DNA of 64,000 bases from an uncultured Verrucomicrobia subdivision 3 bacterium (GCA_903850425.1 CAINLR010000106.1:124001-188000), one strand, 5' to 3'. Positions 1 through 11,682 are shown, counted from the first letter of the stretch. Numbers and translations: made by a program. The notes: generated from the letters alone by a model not told the origin.

Positions 1-236
1 GCAACTTCCAATATATTCCGCTGCCGAAGCTCGCGGCGCAAAATAGTGGCGGCTCCGTGAAACTGGCGTGGCCAGCCTCCGTTGGCGGTTATGGCGTGCA
101 ATCCAATCCCGACCTGAACACGTCCGTGTGGTCGGCGGTGGGCGCAGCCATCAATCAGGTCGGCGGCCAGAATGAAGCGACGGTTTCGCCCACGAACGCG
201 GCCGCGTTTTACCGGCTCGTGTTGCCGACTCCCTGA
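1..236 (+). CDS. C-terminal end of an exported protein (5' part outside window)
   Basis: The reading frame is open from the first base (codons start at position 3) to a TGA at 234-236, giving 77 residues. The segment reads like the terminal beta module common in verrucomicrobial exported proteins: a KLAWPAS strand, a GYGVQSNPDL turn, an SVWSAVG strand and the ending AAAFYRLVLPTP. The same kind of ending (aromatic, aromatic, Arg, Leu/Val, short tail, Pro) closes three other exported proteins in this window. The function of the missing part is unknown. A strong terminator follows about 65 bp after the stop, so this is probably the last gene of its transcript. Confidence 0.75.
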   Translation, partial: NFQYIPLPKLAAQNSGGSVKLAWPASVGGYGVQSNPDLNTSVWSAVGAAINQVGGQNEATVSPTNAAAFYRLVLPTP

Positions 237-544
237 GTCAATCCCATCCCATGCGGAGTTGACTAAGCATGTCGGATGGGGTTTGAACTAAAGCTGGTCA
301 CAACAGGCCGGGGAAATTCCCCGGCCTGTTTCTTTGATCAATTACTTTTAAGCCATTTACCAATGACAACCAGTAGAGTGTTCGCCCGCCCCCCGCAACC
401 AGCCGGCGGCCACCTTCGCCCGCACGCGGGAGAAGATCTCGATGAAGGAGCGCTCGGGCAATGCGAGGTTCATGGGCAGGGATGGGGCGATGGACCGGCC
501 GAGCCTTCCACGGTTTCGCTTAGCGAATAGGTGTGAGTCATGCC
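237..544. other. intergenic region before the giant LTD/CotH gene
   Basis: About 300 bp without a convincing gene. It holds the terminator at 302-335 and then a GC-rich stretch (about 385-510) that looks like eroded intergenic repeat. An 84-codon open frame at 276-530 has no recognisable motif or ribosome binding site, and I do not count it as a gene. The promoter of the following gene should lie here, but I see no clear -35/-10 pair. Confidence 0.5.
302..335 (+). terminator. Rho-independent terminator
   Basis: A perfect 12-bp inverted repeat (AACAGGCCGGGG at 302-313, its complement at 319-330) with a five-base AT-rich spacer is followed by TCTTT. It lies 65 bp after the stop of the upstream partial gene. 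The T-run is short, but the GC-rich stem is strong. Confidence 0.85.
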
Positions 545-3500
545 ATGAAAATTAACTTAGTCCTGAAACTTTCCCTGGTGAGTTACGCCGCGCTGCTGAC
601 TGGTTTGGTGCCGCGCAGTTCCGCCGCGAACCTGACTCCGGTTAGCGTCACGGGTTTCAACTGGGATGTGGTCGTGGAGAACACCTCGGCCGGTCCACCC
701 TATGCCACGGCTGCCGAATTGAATCCCGGCGAGGGCACCGCGTTTTATCAGAGCGGACTCGCGGGCAAGAGTTATGGACTGCCGGTCACCGGCAGCTTCA
801 CTAGCGCGGTGGGCGATGGCACCGTCTTTCAACTGCAACCCTATACTTCCAAGAACGCGCTTGTGTTGAGCAGCGGCACGGGAGTGAGTGTCGGCACGCT
901 GACGCTGACCGCGCCCGCCCTCTATAACCGCATTGCCATCCTCGCGCATTCGGCCAGCGCCACGGCGACCAGCACGGGCACGCTGACCGTGACGTTCAGC
1001 GACAACAGCACGTTCGTCACCAATTACTATGCCCCGGACTGGTTTAATAACAGCGGCTATGCGTTGCAAGGGACTGAGCGCATCAACTTAAACAACGGCG
1101 CGACGCAGGGGGCCACGACGAATCCGCGTTTCTATCAGACCACGATCAATCTTGCGGCCATGCTCGGCGCGGGCAATAAGCCGCTGGCGAGCGTCACTTT
1201 CGGAAAAGCTTCCGCCGCCAATGCCACTGCAGTATTTGCGCTCAGCGGTGAATTACTCAGTCAAGTGCCGGCCGCCATCACGACGCAGCCCGTCAGCACC
1301 ACCGTCACGGAATTTGCCGCCGCCAGTTTCAGCGCCGTCGTGGCGGGCAGTCCCTATCCAGCGTTGCAATGGTATCAAAACGGACTGCCCATTCCGGGCG
1401 CGACCAATTTGAGCTACACCATCGCCGCCGTGGCGGCCACCAACAGCGGCGCGCTGTTCAAGCTCGTGGCCGCCAACGTCGTTAGCAACGTCAATTACAG
1501 CGTCACGAGCAGCGTCGTCACGCTGACCGTCACGCCGGTCAACAAACCCATCGCGGTCACCGGCTACAATCTCGATCTCGTGGTGGAAAGCAACGCCGCC
1601 GGGCCGCCCTTCAACAGCTACGGCACCGAGTTTAATCCGGGCGAAGGCAATTGTTTTTATCAAAGCGGCCTGCCGGGTTACTCGCACGGATTGCCCGCCG
1701 GTCGGAGTTTCGTCAGCGCCTACGATGGCACGCTGTTTCAGTTTCAACCCTACACGAACAACAACGCGCTGGTCTTGAGCGCCGCCACGGGCCTCGCCTC
1801 CGGCACGCTCGTGTTGGTGACGCCGCAGACGTATCAGTCCCTCGCCGTCATCGCCAACTCAGCGAACGGCAACAGCAGCGGCACGGCGAACCTAACATTG
1901 TTATTCAACGACGGCACCAGTTACACCACCACTTACATCGCGCCCGACTGGTTCAACAACACCACGCGCATCGCGTTGCAGGGCGTGGAGCGCATTGTGC
2001 TCGCCAACGGCGCGGCCCAGGGTTCACCGAACGACCCGCGGTTCTACCAGACGACGTTGGACCTGACGTCATTGCTCGGCCCGACCAACAAGCCGCTGGT
2101 GGGAATCACCTTTGGCCTGGCGCAAGTCGCAAGCTCCACGGCCATCTACGCGGTCAGCGGCATCGTCGCGCCGCCATCGCCGCCGTATTTTTTGATGCAG
2201 CCGACCAATGTCACCGTGACGGAAATCAGTCCGGCAACTTTCAGCGCGGCCGTGGCGGGCAATCCGTATCCCAACCTGCAATGGTTTTTTAACGGCGCTC
2301 CGGTCGCGGGCGCGACGAACGCGGCCTACCTCATTCCCGCCGCGCCGCTGACGAACAACGGCGCGCTGATCAAGCTGGTGGCGTCCAGTCTGGTGAGCAA
2401 TGTGAATTACAGCATCACTAGCAGCGTCGTCACGCTGACCGTGCTCGCCGATACAAATCCGCCCGTGCTGCTCGGCGCGCAATCGCTCGGTCTGAATCAA
2501 GTCACGCTCGCCTTCAACAAACGGATCAAACCGGCTTCCGTGACGAACACGGCCAACTATGTTCTGAGCGGCTCGGGTGCCAATATCTCCTTGCTTGGCG
2601 CGGCGTTGGACGCTTCGCAAAGTAATGTGGTGCTCGCGGTGGCCGCCTTGGTGGATCAAGCCGCCTACACGGTGACGGTGAACAACGTGACGGATCAGAC
2701 CAGCGCCGGCAATGTGATCGCGACCAATTCCCAGGCGGGTTTTATTGCGAGTGCCTTTGTGCCGCTGGCCATCGGCAATCCGCCCTCATCCGGCAATCAG
2801 TTGGTGGTGAGCAACGGTCTGATGATTTCCAGCAGCGGTGGCGCGATCAGCGGCGCGGCGGACCAGTTTCAATTCAGCAGCAAACTGGTGTCGGGCGATT
2901 TTGATTTGTGTGTTCGTCTGGCGGCGTTGGGTCTCTCGGACACTTGGGCCAAGGCCGGCCTGATGGCGCGCGAAGCATTGACGCCGGGCGCCCGTTACGC
3001 CGCGAGTCTGGCGACGCCGTCCATGAACGGCGGTTTCTTTCAGTGGCGCGATCCAGCCGACAGCGCGAGTCAGACCGCCGGATATCTTCCGAATAATTTT
3101 CCGAACACCTGGTTGCGGTTGAGCCGCGCGGGCAACGTCTTCAACGGCTACGCCAGTTACGACGGACTCACTTGGACCTTGCTGTCGAGCCAGACGATGA
3201 CCTTGTCAAATCAGCTTTATCTCGGGTTCGCCGTGGACAGCGACCAGACCAACCAGACCGTCGCCGCGCAGTTTCTGCAGATCACCAACACGCCAGCCAG
3301 CGCCGTCATCGGCACGCTGATCAATCCTTCCGAACCGCTCGCGGCGTGCAGTCGCACCACGCCAATTGTCATCTCGGAAATCATGTGGAAGCCCGCGCCG
3401 CGCCGCGACACCAACAACTGCGAGTTTGTGGAACTCTACAATTCCAATCCGTGGTTTCACGATCTCAGTTCCTACCGGCTGGTCTGCGCTGACATGAGCT

Positions 3501-6500
3501 ATACGTTTCCGCCGGGCACGATGATTCCCGGCGGCGGCTATCTCGTGATCGCCGCTTCACCGGGCAATCTGCAAAATGTCTACGGCATCACCAATGTGGT
3601 TGGGCCATACACCGGCAGCTTGAAGCGCGTGGAAACCCTGCAGTTGCTTGATGAACACGGCGCGGTGCTGCTGACCGTTCCCTACTCGGATACTTTTCCG
3701 TGGCCCGTCGCCACGTCCGGGTCGGGCCATTCGCTGGTGCTGGCCAATCCCAGTTACGGCGAAGGCGATCCGCGCGCCTGGGCCATCAGCGACGCGACCG
3801 GCGGTTCGCCTGGCGCAATGGAAGCGTTCCGTCCCAGCCCGTTGCGCAGCGTGGTCATCGATGAAGTGCTGGCGCATTCGGAAAATATCGCGGTCCCGCC
3901 GTTCGTCGAACTCTACAATCACAGCACGAACTCCGTGGACGTGTCGGGCTGCGTGCTCACCGACAATGCCAATGTGAACCAGTATGTCATTCCCGCCGGC
4001 ACCACGATCAGCGCCGGCGGTTTTCTTTCCTTCAACTCATCGCTCGGCTTCACGCTGAATCCCGGCAGTGACACGGTTTATTTGCTCAAGCCCGATGGCA
4101 GTCGCGTGCTGGACGCAGTTCAGTTCGACGGCCAGCGCGACGGCATTTCTGTTGGGCGCTGGCCGGATGGCGCGAATGATATTTATCCGTTGCAGACCCG
4201 GACCGCCGGCACCAACAACAGTGCCATTTTAATTGGCAATCTCGTCATCAACGAACTGATGTATAACCCCATCAGTGGTAATGACGACGACCAATACGTC
4301 GAGCTTTACAATCAAGGCACGAACACCGTGAGCCTGGCCAACTGGCGGTTGAGCGGCGGCGTGTCCTATGTGTTTCCGCCGGGGGCAAGCGTCGCGCCGA
4401 ATGGCTATGTCGTCGTGGCGCGGAACAGTTCCGAACTGTTTTCCAATTACGCGAATTTGAATGCCGGCAATACTTACGGCGATTATTCCGGCAAACTCTC
4501 GCACAACGGCGAACGCGTGGCGTTGTCCATGCCGCAATCGCTCTTCGGCACCAACACGATTTTCGCGGTGGTGGACGAAGTGACTTATGGCATCGGCGGA
4601 CGCTGGGGACAATGGGCCGCGGGCGGCGGCAGCAGTCTTGAACTGGTGAATCCACGCGGCAATCATCGGCTCGCGGCGAATTGGGCCGACAGCGACGAGA
4701 CGCAGAAATCCGCTTGGACTACGATTGAGAACACCGGCGTGCTGGACAACGGTGCGAATTACGAAGCCAGCATTCTGCACGCGCAGATCGGGCTGCTGGA
4801 CGTGGGCGAGTGTCTGGTGGACAACCTTGAAGCGAATTTCCAGGGCACGAATTATTTCATGAATCCCACGTTCGAGTCCGGCCTGACGAACTGGTCGTTG
4901 CAGGGCAGTCATGTGCGTTCGTCGTTGGAGAGCACCGGCTATCTCAGCGGCCATTCGCTGCACATTCGTTGCAGCGACAAATTCTGGCCGGCGGAAAATT
5001 CCTGTCAGGCGGCGTTGATCACGAACGGCATGGCGGCGGGCAGCACAGTAACGCTGCGTTACAAAGCGCGCTGGTTGCGCGGAACTCCCGAGCCGGACCT
5101 GCGCCTCAATGGCAACTGGCTCGAAGCCACCGGCACCTTGCCGGTGCCGCGTAATCTCGGCACGCCCGGTCTGCCTAACAGTTCTTATCAGACCAACAGC
5201 GGGCCGGCGCTCTACGCGGTGACGCACACGCCCGCCGTGCCGGCGGCGAATCAGCCGGTGGTGGTCACGACGCGCTTGCAAGATCCGGACGGAGTGACGG
5301 GCCTGACGTTGTATTATCGCATTGACCCCGCGACGACTTACACCAGTGTGACCATGAAGGACGATGGCACCGGTGGTGATGCCGTGGCGCGCGATGGAAT
5401 TTTCAGCGCCACGATTCCGGGCCAGACGGCGAATACGCTCGCGGCGTTTTACATTTCGGCGACCGATGGCTCCGGCGCAGCGAGCCGCTTCCCAGCGTTG
5501 TTGAATGATCAGTCCCCGGTGCGCGAGGGCCTCGTGATGTTTGGCGATGGCAATCCCAATGGCAGCTTCGGCGTGTATCACGTCTGGATCACGCAGACCA
5601 ATGTCAACCGCTGGGCCGGCCTCGCGGACCTAAGTAACGAGGGCAACGACTTCACATTCGTGTGCAATGGCCGCGTTATTTACAACGTGCTCGGGCATTA
5701 CTCCGGCAGTCCGTTCCACCAGGAATTTGATTCGCCTGTCGGCAATCTCTGCGCCTACAAATGGATGTTTCCCGAGGATGAAAAATTTCTCGGCACCGCC
5801 AACTTCAACAAGATTCATCAGCCGGGCAATTCGCCGGGCGATGATCCCTCCTTGCAGCGCGAGCAAACTACCTGGTCCTTCATGCGCGCAATGGGCGTGC
5901 CGTGGGCGAACCGGCGGTTCGTGGCGGTCTATGTCAACGGCAACCGGCGCGGCGCTTTGATGGAAGACGTTCAGGTGCCCGGCAGCGACATGGTGAAAGA
6001 ATTGTTTCCGAACGACAGTGGCGGCAATCTCTACAAAATGCAGCCGTGGTTTGAATTCGCGCCGTTCCCCTCCGGCTACACCATCGGCACCTCGGCCAAG
6101 TCCTACTGCTATTTCCTTTCCTATCCGACCACCGGTAGCGTCAAGAAGGCGGCCCGCTACCGCTACAATTTTGAAATTCGTCGCACCCCGGGAAGCTACA
6201 GCGATTTCACGAATGTCTATTCGCTGGTGGACGCGGCGAGTTCCTCCGGCAGTCCGAACTACGTCGCGAACCTGGAAAATATCGCCGATATGGAGGAGTG
6301 GATGCGGGTCTTCGCCGCCAATCACGCGGCGGGCAACATTGATTCCATCGGCACACAGATCAGCCAGAACATGTATAGTTACGTCGGGCAAAATGGCACC
6401 AAGTTCACGCTCATGCCGTGGGATTTGAACATAGACTTGGGCGGGGCGCAGTCGCTGGCTCCCGGCCAAAATTTGCTGGCTTATGACACCTCGGATCCTA

Positions 6501-8947
6501 ACTTGGGCGCTATCTACCAGACACCGGCCTTCCTGCGGATGTATTGGCGCGCCCAGGGCGAACTGGTCAACGGCCCGCTGAACATCGCGACGACTACCGG
6601 CCCGCTCATGAATGCCAAGTATCAAGCCTTCGTCGCCAACGGACTCAGTGTGGAAGATCCCAAGGCCGCCATTCTGCCGTGGATTTCCGCCGCGCAAACG
6701 AGCATCGCCTCGCAGCTCGCGGCGGTCAACGCCACCGCCTTCACGGTCAACCCGGCCACGCCGGTGAGCAATAATCTGGCCTATGTCAGCGGGATCGCGC
6801 CGGTGGATGCGGCAGCGGTTTGGATCAATGGGGCCGCCTGGCCGGTGACCTGGACGACGCTGACGAACTGGATGATCGTCTTGCCGCTCCACTCAGGGAC
6901 CAATCAACTCAACGTGACCGCAGTGGATCGCAGTGGTCATGCCATTACTGGCGACACCGGCAGCGTCGTGGTGGTTTACAACGGCGCGGTGCCGTCGCCC
7001 GTGGGCCAGGTGGTGTTCAATGAACTCATGTATGCGCCCACCTTGGCCGACGCGGGCTTCCTTGAGTTATACAACAACTCTACGAACGCGGCGTTCGATC
7101 TTTCCGGCTGGCAGTTGCCGCAACTGGCCTACACTTTCCCAGCCGGGTCGGCGCTCGCGCCCAACACCTGCCTCGTGCTGGCGAATAATCAACCGGCCTT
7201 TGCCGCCGCGTATGGTGCCACAAACACCGTGTTCGACCTCTACTCCGGCACCTTGCAACCCGGCCAGCCGCTCATACTCCTGCAACCGGATGGGGCCAGC
7301 AACAGGGTCGTGGCCGAGATGGTCTTTGAGCGCGGATTACCTTGGCCAACGAATGCGGCGGGCACAGGTAGCTCGCTGCAGTTGATAGACGCGCGGCAGG
7401 ACAATTGGCGTGTGGGAAATTGGACGACTACGAATGCCGCCGGTCGCGCCACGAGTCCCGGCACCACCAATACAATGGCGGCTTCACTACCTGCCTTCCC
7501 ACCACTGTGGCTCAATGAAGTGGAGCCGAACAACCTGACGGGCATCACCAACCGTGCCGGTCAGCGCACACCGTGGATGGAACTCTACAATCCCTCCAGC
7601 AACGCCGTTTCCCTTGGCGGACTCTATCTGGCCAACAACTATACCAATCTGGCGCAATGGCCATTTCCCACTAATGCCAGTATCCGTCCCGGCCAATTCA
7701 TGGTTGTGTTTGCCGATGGCCAGACCAATCTCTCGACGACGAACGAACTGCACGCGAGTTTCGTTTTGCCCGCTGCCAGCGGCGCGCTCGCGTTGAGCCG
7801 CTTCGCCAACGCACAATGGCAGGTGTTGGACTATCTGAACTATACCAGTTTGCTGCCCAACTACTCCTACGGCTCGTTCCCGGATGGCCAGAGTTTTGTG
7901 CGCCAGGTTTTCATCCAGGCTACTCCGGCCGGCACCAACAGTGGTTCCGCCACCCCGCCGCCATCCTTCGTTCCCTATCTGACCGCCGGTCTGGTTTATA
8001 CCCAGAACTTTGACTCCTTGCCTAATCCGGGTGCGACCTCCGTCAACAGCGCCAATCCGGTAACTATCAACGGAGTCACCTATTCGCTTTCCAATCCCTT
8101 CGACTTCGCGTTTCCTGCCAGCACCAGCGGTAATACGGGTGGCCTGGGGTTGGCAAATCTCGCGGGCTGGTATGGTCTGGCCAATCCGGCCGCCAGTGTG
8201 GGCACGCGCTTCGGGGCGACGGATGGTGACCAGACTACCGGTGGTCAGATTAGTTTTGGCCTGCCGAACAGTTCAAATCGCGCGCTGGGTTTGCTGGCGA
8301 CGAGCACCACTGGATATACGGTCTTTGGCGTCCGGCTTATCAATGGCACGGCGCAAACCCTGAGCTTCATCAACGTTCAGTTCACCGGCGAAGTCTGGCG
8401 GCAATCCAACCTGCCCAAGACGCTGGGTTGTTATTACTGGATCGACCCCACAGGCACCGCCACGTTCTCGACGAATGCCACGGCCCTGGTGCCCGCCTTG
8501 AATGTCAGTATTCCAACCCTTGGCACCGCTGTGGGCGGCGTGGCGGTAGATGGGACCATTCCGGCCAACCAGGTGAACCTCGGCGTGACGAACCAGGCGA
8601 TCGCCGACTGGCCGGCGGGGGCGGCTTTATGGTTGGTGTGGCAAATGTCCGACCCGGCGGGCAAAGCGCAGGGACTCGCGATAGATAACCTCAGTTTCTC
8701 TGCCTCGGCCTATCCCACCGGGTTTGTTGCGCCGGCCTTGAGCGCACCCACTGCAATGGGCACAAACTTCGTGATTACCTGCCCGTCACTGGGCGGCTTG
8801 CTCTATCAAATCGAAGCCAACGATAGTCTGAACCCGACCAACTGGATTCCGTTGGGCGTGGCCGTAGCCGGCACAGGGAACCCACTGGCCTTCACCTTCA
8901 ACGTGACCAACTCACAACGGTTCTTCCGGGTGCGCATCTGGCCGTGA
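545..8947 (+). CDS. giant exported protein with tandem N-terminal modules, Ig-like, LTD and CotH-kinase domains
   Basis: About 2,800 residues. I place the start at ATG 545, where a classic signal peptide begins ([20 protein letters not shown], cleavage near SSAAN). An in-frame GTG at 533 is possible but abuts the AGGTG that could serve as ribosome binding site. Domains, numbered from the GTG: two tandem copies of a roughly 300-residue unit (about 33-330 and 335-640), each a VTGxNxDxVVE...NPGEG...FYQSGL module plus an Ig-like domain; an SbsA-like Ig region with a DUF1349-like fold (about 645-920); LTD domains near 943, 1106 and 1238; a CotH-kinase region (about 1690-2050) with an [10 protein letters not shown] motif; two more LTD domains near 2160 and 2325; and a C-terminal module ending [11 protein letters not shown] and CotH modules occur in bacterial surface proteins. 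A role in surface attachment or polymer handling is inference. Confidence 0.9.
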   Translation: MKINLVLKLSLVSYAALLTGLVPRSSAANLTPVSVTGFNWDVVVENTSAGPPYATAAELNPGEGTAFYQSGLAGKSYGLPVTGSFTSAVGDGTVFQLQPYTSKNALVLSSGTGVSVGTLTLTAPALYNRIAILAHSASATATSTGTLTVTFSDNSTFVTNYYAPDWFNNSGYALQGTERINLNNGATQGATTNPRFYQTTINLAAMLGAGNKPLASVTFGKASAANATAVFALSGELLSQVPAAITTQPVSTTVTEFAAASFSAVVAGSPYPALQWYQNGLPIPGATNLSYTIAAVAATNSGALFKLVAANVVSNVNYSVTSSVVTLTVTPVNKPIAVTGYNLDLVVESNAAGPPFNSYGTEFNPGEGNCFYQSGLPGYSHGLPAGRSFVSAYDGTLFQFQPYTNNNALVLSAATGLASGTLVLVTPQTYQSLAVIANSANGNSSGTANLTLLFNDGTSYTTTYIAPDWFNNTTRIALQGVERIVLANGAAQGSPNDPRFYQTTLDLTSLLGPTNKPLVGITFGLAQVASSTAIYAVSGIVAPPSPPYFLMQPTNVTVTEISPATFSAAVAGNPYPNLQWFFNGAPVAGATNAAYLIPAAPLTNNGALIKLVASSLVSNVNYSITSSVVTLTVLADTNPPVLLGAQSLGLNQVTLAFNKRIKPASVTNTANYVLSGSGANISLLGAALDASQSNVVLAVAALVDQAAYTVTVNNVTDQTSAGNVIATNSQAGFIASAFVPLAIGNPPSSGNQLVVSNGLMISSSGGAISGAADQFQFSSKLVSGDFDLCVRLAALGLSDTWAKAGLMAREALTPGARYAASLATPSMNGGFFQWRDPADSASQTAGYLPNNFPNTWLRLSRAGNVFNGYASYDGLTWTLLSSQTMTLSNQLYLGFAVDSDQTNQTVAAQFLQITNTPASAVIGTLINPSEPLAACSRTTPIVISEIMWKPAPRRDTNNCEFVELYNSNPWFHDLSSYRLVCADMSYTFPPGTMIPGGGYLVIAASPGNLQNVYGITNVVGPYTGSLKRVETLQLLDEHGAVLLTVPYSDTFPWPVATSGSGHSLVLANPSYGEGDPRAWAISDATGGSPGAMEAFRPSPLRSVVIDEVLAHSENIAVPPFVELYNHSTNSVDVSGCVLTDNANVNQYVIPAGTTISAGGFLSFNSSLGFTLNPGSDTVYLLKPDGSRVLDAVQFDGQRDGISVGRWPDGANDIYPLQTRTAGTNNSAILIGNLVINELMYNPISGNDDDQYVELYNQGTNTVSLANWRLSGGVSYVFPPGASVAPNGYVVVARNSSELFSNYANLNAGNTYGDYSGKLSHNGERVALSMPQSLFGTNTIFAVVDEVTYGIGGRWGQWAAGGGSSLELVNPRGNHRLAANWADSDETQKSAWTTIENTGVLDNGANYEASILHAQIGLLDVGECLVDNLEANFQGTNYFMNPTFESGLTNWSLQGSHVRSSLESTGYLSGHSLHIRCSDKFWPAENSCQAALITNGMAAGSTVTLRYKARWLRGTPEPDLRLNGNWLEATGTLPVPRNLGTPGLPNSSYQTNSGPALYAVTHTPAVPAANQPVVVTTRLQDPDGVTGLTLYYRIDPATTYTSVTMKDDGTGGDAVARDGIFSATIPGQTANTLAAFYISATDGSGAASRFPALLNDQSPVREGLVMFGDGNPNGSFGVYHVWITQTNVNRWAGLADLSNEGNDFTFVCNGRVIYNVLGHYSGSPFHQEFDSPVGNLCAYKWMFPEDEKFLGTANFNKIHQPGNSPGDDPSLQREQTTWSFMRAMGVPWANRRFVAVYVNGNRRGALMEDVQVPGSDMVKELFPNDSGGNLYKMQPWFEFAPFPSGYTIGTSAKSYCYFLSYPTTGSVKKAARYRYNFEIRRTPGSYSDFTNVYSLVDAASSSGSPNYVANLENIADMEEWMRVFAANHAAGNIDSIGTQISQNMYSYVGQNGTKFTLMPWDLNIDLGGAQSLAPGQNLLAYDTSDPNLGAIYQTPAFLRMYWRAQGELVNGPLNIATTTGPLMNAKYQAFVANGLSVEDPKAAILPWISAAQTSIASQLAAVNATAFTVNPATPVSNNLAYVSGIAPVDAAAVWINGAAWPVTWTTLTNWMIVLPLHSGTNQLNVTAVDRSGHAITGDTGSVVVVYNGAVPSPVGQVVFNELMYAPTLADAGFLELYNNSTNAAFDLSGWQLPQLAYTFPAGSALAPNTCLVLANNQPAFAAAYGATNTVFDLYSGTLQPGQPLILLQPDGASNRVVAEMVFERGLPWPTNAAGTGSSLQLIDARQDNWRVGNWTTTNAAGRATSPGTTNTMAASLPAFPPLWLNEVEPNNLTGITNRAGQRTPWMELYNPSSNAVSLGGLYLANNYTNLAQWPFPTNASIRPGQFMVVFADGQTNLSTTNELHASFVLPAASGALALSRFANAQWQVLDYLNYTSLLPNYSYGSFPDGQSFVRQVFIQATPAGTNSGSATPPPSFVPYLTAGLVYTQNFDSLPNPGATSVNSANPVTINGVTYSLSNPFDFAFPASTSGNTGGLGLANLAGWYGLANPAASVGTRFGATDGDQTTGGQISFGLPNSSNRALGLLATSTTGYTVFGVRLINGTAQTLSFINVQFTGEVWRQSNLPKTLGCYYWIDPTGTATFSTNATALVPALNVSIPTLGTAVGGVAVDGTIPANQVNLGVTNQAIADWPAGAALWLVWQMSDPAGKAQGLAIDNLSFSASAYPTGFVAPALSAPTAMGTNFVITCPSLGGLLYQIEANDSLNPTNWIPLGVAVAGTGNPLAFTFNVTNSQRFFRVRIWP

Positions 8948-9111
8948 AGCACCGCCGCCGGCGAGCGCGTGTTTTCAATCCTAAATCCGCAGTTGGAAAA
9001 TGAACAGCCAAGGATAAGAGCCGTGTCCAGATGCGCGCGCCGGTCGTGCCCAGCATGATTGAAATTGCCGATGGATGAAATTGTGGCGACACTCAAGGTC
9101 GTTTTCCCACC

Positions 9112-9369
9112 ATGAACATGCCACCGATCAATCACTTTAAACGCTTTGATGTGCGTGCCATGCTGTCGCGCGGCGTCGAGCCATTTCCAGAAAATCATCA
9201 GCGCGTGACGGCGCTCAAGGCCGGCGAAGGCTTGCTGGTCGTCGCGCCGTTCCTGCCGTCGCCGCTGGTCGAGAAACTCACCGGCGAAGGCTTCGCGTCC
9301 AAGGTCGAGCGCGGCAACGGCACGGACTGGATGGTTTACTTTTGGCGCGCGGGTAGGGAATTGGATTAA
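9112..9369 (+). CDS. DUF2249-like small protein
   Basis: 85 residues. The core DVRAMLSRGVEPFPENHQRV, a GEGLLVVAPFLPSPL strand and a C-terminal MVYFWRAG strand match the DUF2249 pattern, a small alpha/beta fold related to TusA/SirA. That family typically begins DVR and carries an APF.P.PL segment. The TusA sulfur-carrier cysteine is absent and the protein has no cysteine at all. ATG at 9112 or 9118 could be the start. DUF2249 proteins often sit beside nitric-oxide or denitrification regulators, and the next gene is a DNR-like Crp/Fnr protein, which supports a link to anaerobic or NO metabolism. That link is inference; the molecular role is unknown. Confidence 0.7.
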   Translation: MNMPPINHFKRFDVRAMLSRGVEPFPENHQRVTALKAGEGLLVVAPFLPSPLVEKLTGEGFASKVERGNGTDWMVYFWRAGRELD

Positions 9370-9377
9370 TGGCTGCC

Positions 9378-9438
9378 TGGATTTGTGGATGGATGGGGAA
9401 GCGAATTGCGCCTATTCATCCAACCATCCACAAATCCA
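9378..9438. repeat. 15-bp perfect inverted repeat between the DUF2249 and Crp/Fnr genes
   Basis: TGGATTTGTGGATGG at 9378-9392 is perfectly complementary to CCATCCACAAATCCA at 9424-9438, with a 31-bp spacer. It starts 9 bp after the upstream stop and ends 55 bp before the regulator's ATG. There is no T-run, so it is not a typical terminator. It could be an RNA stem in the leader of the regulator gene or a paired binding site. Confidence 0.7.
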
Positions 9439-9493
9439 TTCACCCGTTTTGTTGACGGCGCCGTTTTTTTCCTGTCCCCTGTCACCACTCAAA

Positions 9494-10207
9494 ATGTCAT
9501 TCGCCGAATTAAAAAAGATCGTCCTCGTCAACACGCTGCAGAGCTGCCAGCTTTTCACCGGCCTGCCGCCGGAGGACCTAGCCAACATCGCGGAGGTGAC
9601 GGTGTTGAAGGCGCTGGCAAAGGACGAATATCTGTTTCACGAAGGCGATCCGGCGCATGGGTTTTATGTGGTGCAACGCGGGGCCGTGAATGTGCATCGC
9701 GTGACCGCCACCGGCAAGGAGCAGATCATCCACATTTTTCGCACCGGCGATTCCTTTGCCGAGGTGGCGCTGGCCAGCCCGACGGGTTATCCCGCCGACG
9801 CCCGCGCGCTGGAGGACACCCAGATTTTGCTCGTGCAAAAAGAGGGCATTCTCGCGCTGCTCAAGCGCCAGCCGGAACTCGCGCTGCGGATGCTGGGCTC
9901 GATGAGCAGCCACCTGCGCGTGCTCGTCGGCCAACTGGAAGATTTGACGGTGAAAGATGTCGAGACGCGCCTGGCCAACTGGCTGGTGAAGCGCTGTCCG
10001 AATCCGCAGAGCGCAGCGCCGGTGAAAATCGAATTAACGATGACCAAGCGCGTGCTCGCGGCGGAGCTCGGCACGGTCGGTGAAACTTTTTCCCGCACGC
10101 TCGCCAAATTCCGCGAACAAAAGCTACTCGCGGTCAAAGGTAAAACCGTCACCGTGCTCTCGCCGGCAAAATTGAGCGCGCTCTTGCGGCGAAACCTGGG
10201 CGAATAA
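9494..10207 (+). CDS. Crp/Fnr family transcription regulator (DNR-like)
   Basis: 237 residues from ATG 9494 (MSFAELKKIVLVNTLQSCQLF). The frame is open further upstream, but those codons carry no recognisable domain and cross the inverted repeat. Residues about 10-130 form a cyclic-nucleotide-binding-like beta roll (LFHEGDPAHGFYVVQRGAV, IFRTGDSFAEVALAS), followed by a dimer helix and a winged helix (RVLAAELGTVGETFSRTLAKFREQ) as recognition unit. The four-cysteine N-terminal cluster of oxygen-sensing FNR is missing: only one cysteine (C15) is present. FAEVA in place of FGE..L resembles DNR-type NO sensors. Together with the DUF2249 neighbour this suggests a redox or NO-responsive activator. The ligand is not known. 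Confidence 0.88.
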   Translation: MSFAELKKIVLVNTLQSCQLFTGLPPEDLANIAEVTVLKALAKDEYLFHEGDPAHGFYVVQRGAVNVHRVTATGKEQIIHIFRTGDSFAEVALASPTGYPADARALEDTQILLVQKEGILALLKRQPELALRMLGSMSSHLRVLVGQLEDLTVKDVETRLANWLVKRCPNPQSAAPVKIELTMTKRVLAAELGTVGETFSRTLAKFREQKLLAVKGKTVTVLSPAKLSALLRRNLGE

Positions 10208-10222
10208 GCAGGGTTTCGAACC

Positions 10223-10316
10223 GCATTTCCCATCCGTGCTCTCCGCGTCATCCGCGGTCAAAAGTATTTTGGCGAATTTTTCTGGAAGCGGCAATGAACC
10301 GCAGATATCGCGGATG
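10223..10316. repeat. dispersed 'CCATCCGTG..CCGCGGT' type intergenic repeat, copy 1
   Basis: The stretch holds CCATCCGTGCTCTCCGCG, TCATCCGCGGTCA and, 30 bp later, the partly inverted TGAACCGCAGATATCGCGGA. Similar wording occurs at 22045-22080 and 59338-59400 in this window, always between genes. It may form an imperfect stem after the regulator gene. Confidence 0.5.
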
Positions 10317-10385
10317 GGGCAAACGACCTGGAGCGCCGGAACCATTTCACTTTGCCGGCGGGCGCGTTTCCATTAAGTTGCCGCC

Positions 10386-11066
10386 ATGTTCACTGCCGCC
10401 GACTTATTCGACCTCACCCAAACCGAACACGCCACGATTTTCGACGGTTGCCACTACGCTTGGGAAGCGCTCAAAAAAATCGAAGCCTATCTCGACCAAG
10501 TGGCGAAACAAAATCCGCCCAAACGCTTTCCCGGCGCGAGTATTGGCGACCGCGTGATGATTGGCGCGGGCACCGTCGTGGAACCCGGCGCGATGATTAA
10601 AGGCCCGGCCATCATTGGGAAGAATTGCCAGATTCGGCACAACGCCTACCTCCGCGAGAACGTCATCATCGGCGACGACTGCGTGGTGGGCAATGCGAGC
10701 GAACTCAAGAACGCCCTGCTCTTCAACGGCGCGCAGGTGCCACACTACAATTATGTCGGTGACTCTATTCTCGGCTACAAGGCGCACCTCGGCGCGGGCG
10801 TGAAGATTTCCAACGTCAAACTTCTGGCCGGAAATATCTTCGTCGAGCTTGACGGCCAGGCGTTCGACACCGGCCTGCGCAAGTTCGGCGCGTTGCTGGG
10901 CGACCGCGCCGAAGCCGGCTGCAACGCTGTGCTGAACCCCGGCAGCATCCTCGGTCGCGGCGCGGTGGTTTACCCGAACGTCTTCTGGCGCGGCCTCCTG
11001 CCCGCAAACACGATCGCGAAGAACAAGGCGGAGATTGAAGTCGTCGTCAAACGGCCGAGAGAATGA
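10386..11066 (+). CDS. left-handed beta-helix (hexapeptide repeat) sugar-nucleotide-type transferase
   Basis: 226 residues. A short helical N-terminus (DLFDLTQTEHATIFDG) precedes hexapeptide repeats from about residue 58 (IGDRVMIGAGTVVEPGAMI, IIGKNCQIRHNAYLRENVIIGDDCVVG). The segment NASELKNALLFNGAQVPHYN, with YVGDSILGYKAHLGAGV, matches the acetyltransferase half of GlmU-like and NDP-sugar pyrophosphorylase proteins. The nucleotidyltransferase half found in full-length GlmU is absent, so the protein is a stand-alone beta-helix, often annotated as UDP-N-acetylglucosamine diphosphorylase-like. Substrate is unknown; a sugar-phosphate acyl or acetyl transfer is likely by family. Confidence 0.8.
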   Translation: MFTAADLFDLTQTEHATIFDGCHYAWEALKKIEAYLDQVAKQNPPKRFPGASIGDRVMIGAGTVVEPGAMIKGPAIIGKNCQIRHNAYLRENVIIGDDCVVGNASELKNALLFNGAQVPHYNYVGDSILGYKAHLGAGVKISNVKLLAGNIFVELDGQAFDTGLRKFGALLGDRAEAGCNAVLNPGSILGRGAVVYPNVFWRGLLPANTIAKNKAEIEVVVKRPRE

Positions 11067-11682
11067 ATGAAGAAACATTCAACAACCAACATTCAACGCT
11101 CAATTTCCAAGTGGGCAGCGCGAGGAAATTTCCTTGGGCGTTGGAAGTTGAATGTTCAATGTTTAATGTTTTCAAGGCTTTCGGTGCTGGCGGAGAAAAG
11201 GGCGGAGGGCCGCCGCAGTCCAAGACGCTGGCGCGCGGCACGGTGCACTCGGCGAACGCGCAGCGTCCTGGAGTGCGCCAGTCCTCTGGCGCTTTGGTGG
11301 AAATGTTCAGTGAACCCGCCGTGCGTTCCAGTTTGAGCGCGCCCAGATTGCGTTCCCCATGCCAGAGAAAAAATTGGTGGCGAACCGTCTGCCTTTGGGA
11401 TGCGTGAACACCAATTGATGGGAGCCGATGCCCCTCTGGCCACCACGGGTAAACGGCTGGCCATCGTGTTGGACGGCGGCCTCCGGGAACGCGGGTTGGC
11501 CCGGCGCCGAGGCGGTGAATTTTATGTTGGGGCGGCGGTCAGGCGTTGATGTGCCCGCAGGGCGAACAGCAGCAGCACCAGCAGGAGCCAGCCCTACAGC
11601 GGCAGCAAAATACGTTTCCACGCTTGGGTTTGTGATTGACCGGAGGTGTGCCCATTAGCCATAGTGCGGCTAATACTGGGCC
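11067..11682. other. intergenic region rich in repeats
   Basis: About 600 bp with no gene I can support. It opens with a long imperfect palindrome (11072-11175). Further on, GCGCCAG-TCCT-CTGGCGC at 11275-11292 forms a small perfect hairpin inside repeat-like text (about 11205-11300). Open frames such as 11063-11407 read through the repeats and resemble nothing known. The last 200 bp show no structure that I can name. Confidence 0.5.
11072..11175. repeat. CATTCAACGC-family palindromic repeat, copy 1
   Basis: The left arm (about 11072-11110) contains GAAACATTCAAC, CCAACATTCAACGCTCAA and TTTCCAAG. The right arm (about 11135-11175) contains GCGTTGGAAGTTGAATG and TTCAATGTTTAATGTTTTC, largely its reverse complement. 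A second copy lies at 61496-61599. Both follow a stop codon closely. Confidence 0.75.

Noticed and set aside
276..530. 84-codon open frame after the first terminator
   Set aside because: Spans the terminator and repeat-like DNA; no ribosome binding site or motif.
4229..5581. 450-codon minus-strand open frame inside the first giant gene
   Set aside because: Antisense shadow of high-GC coding DNA; no start signal or domain text.
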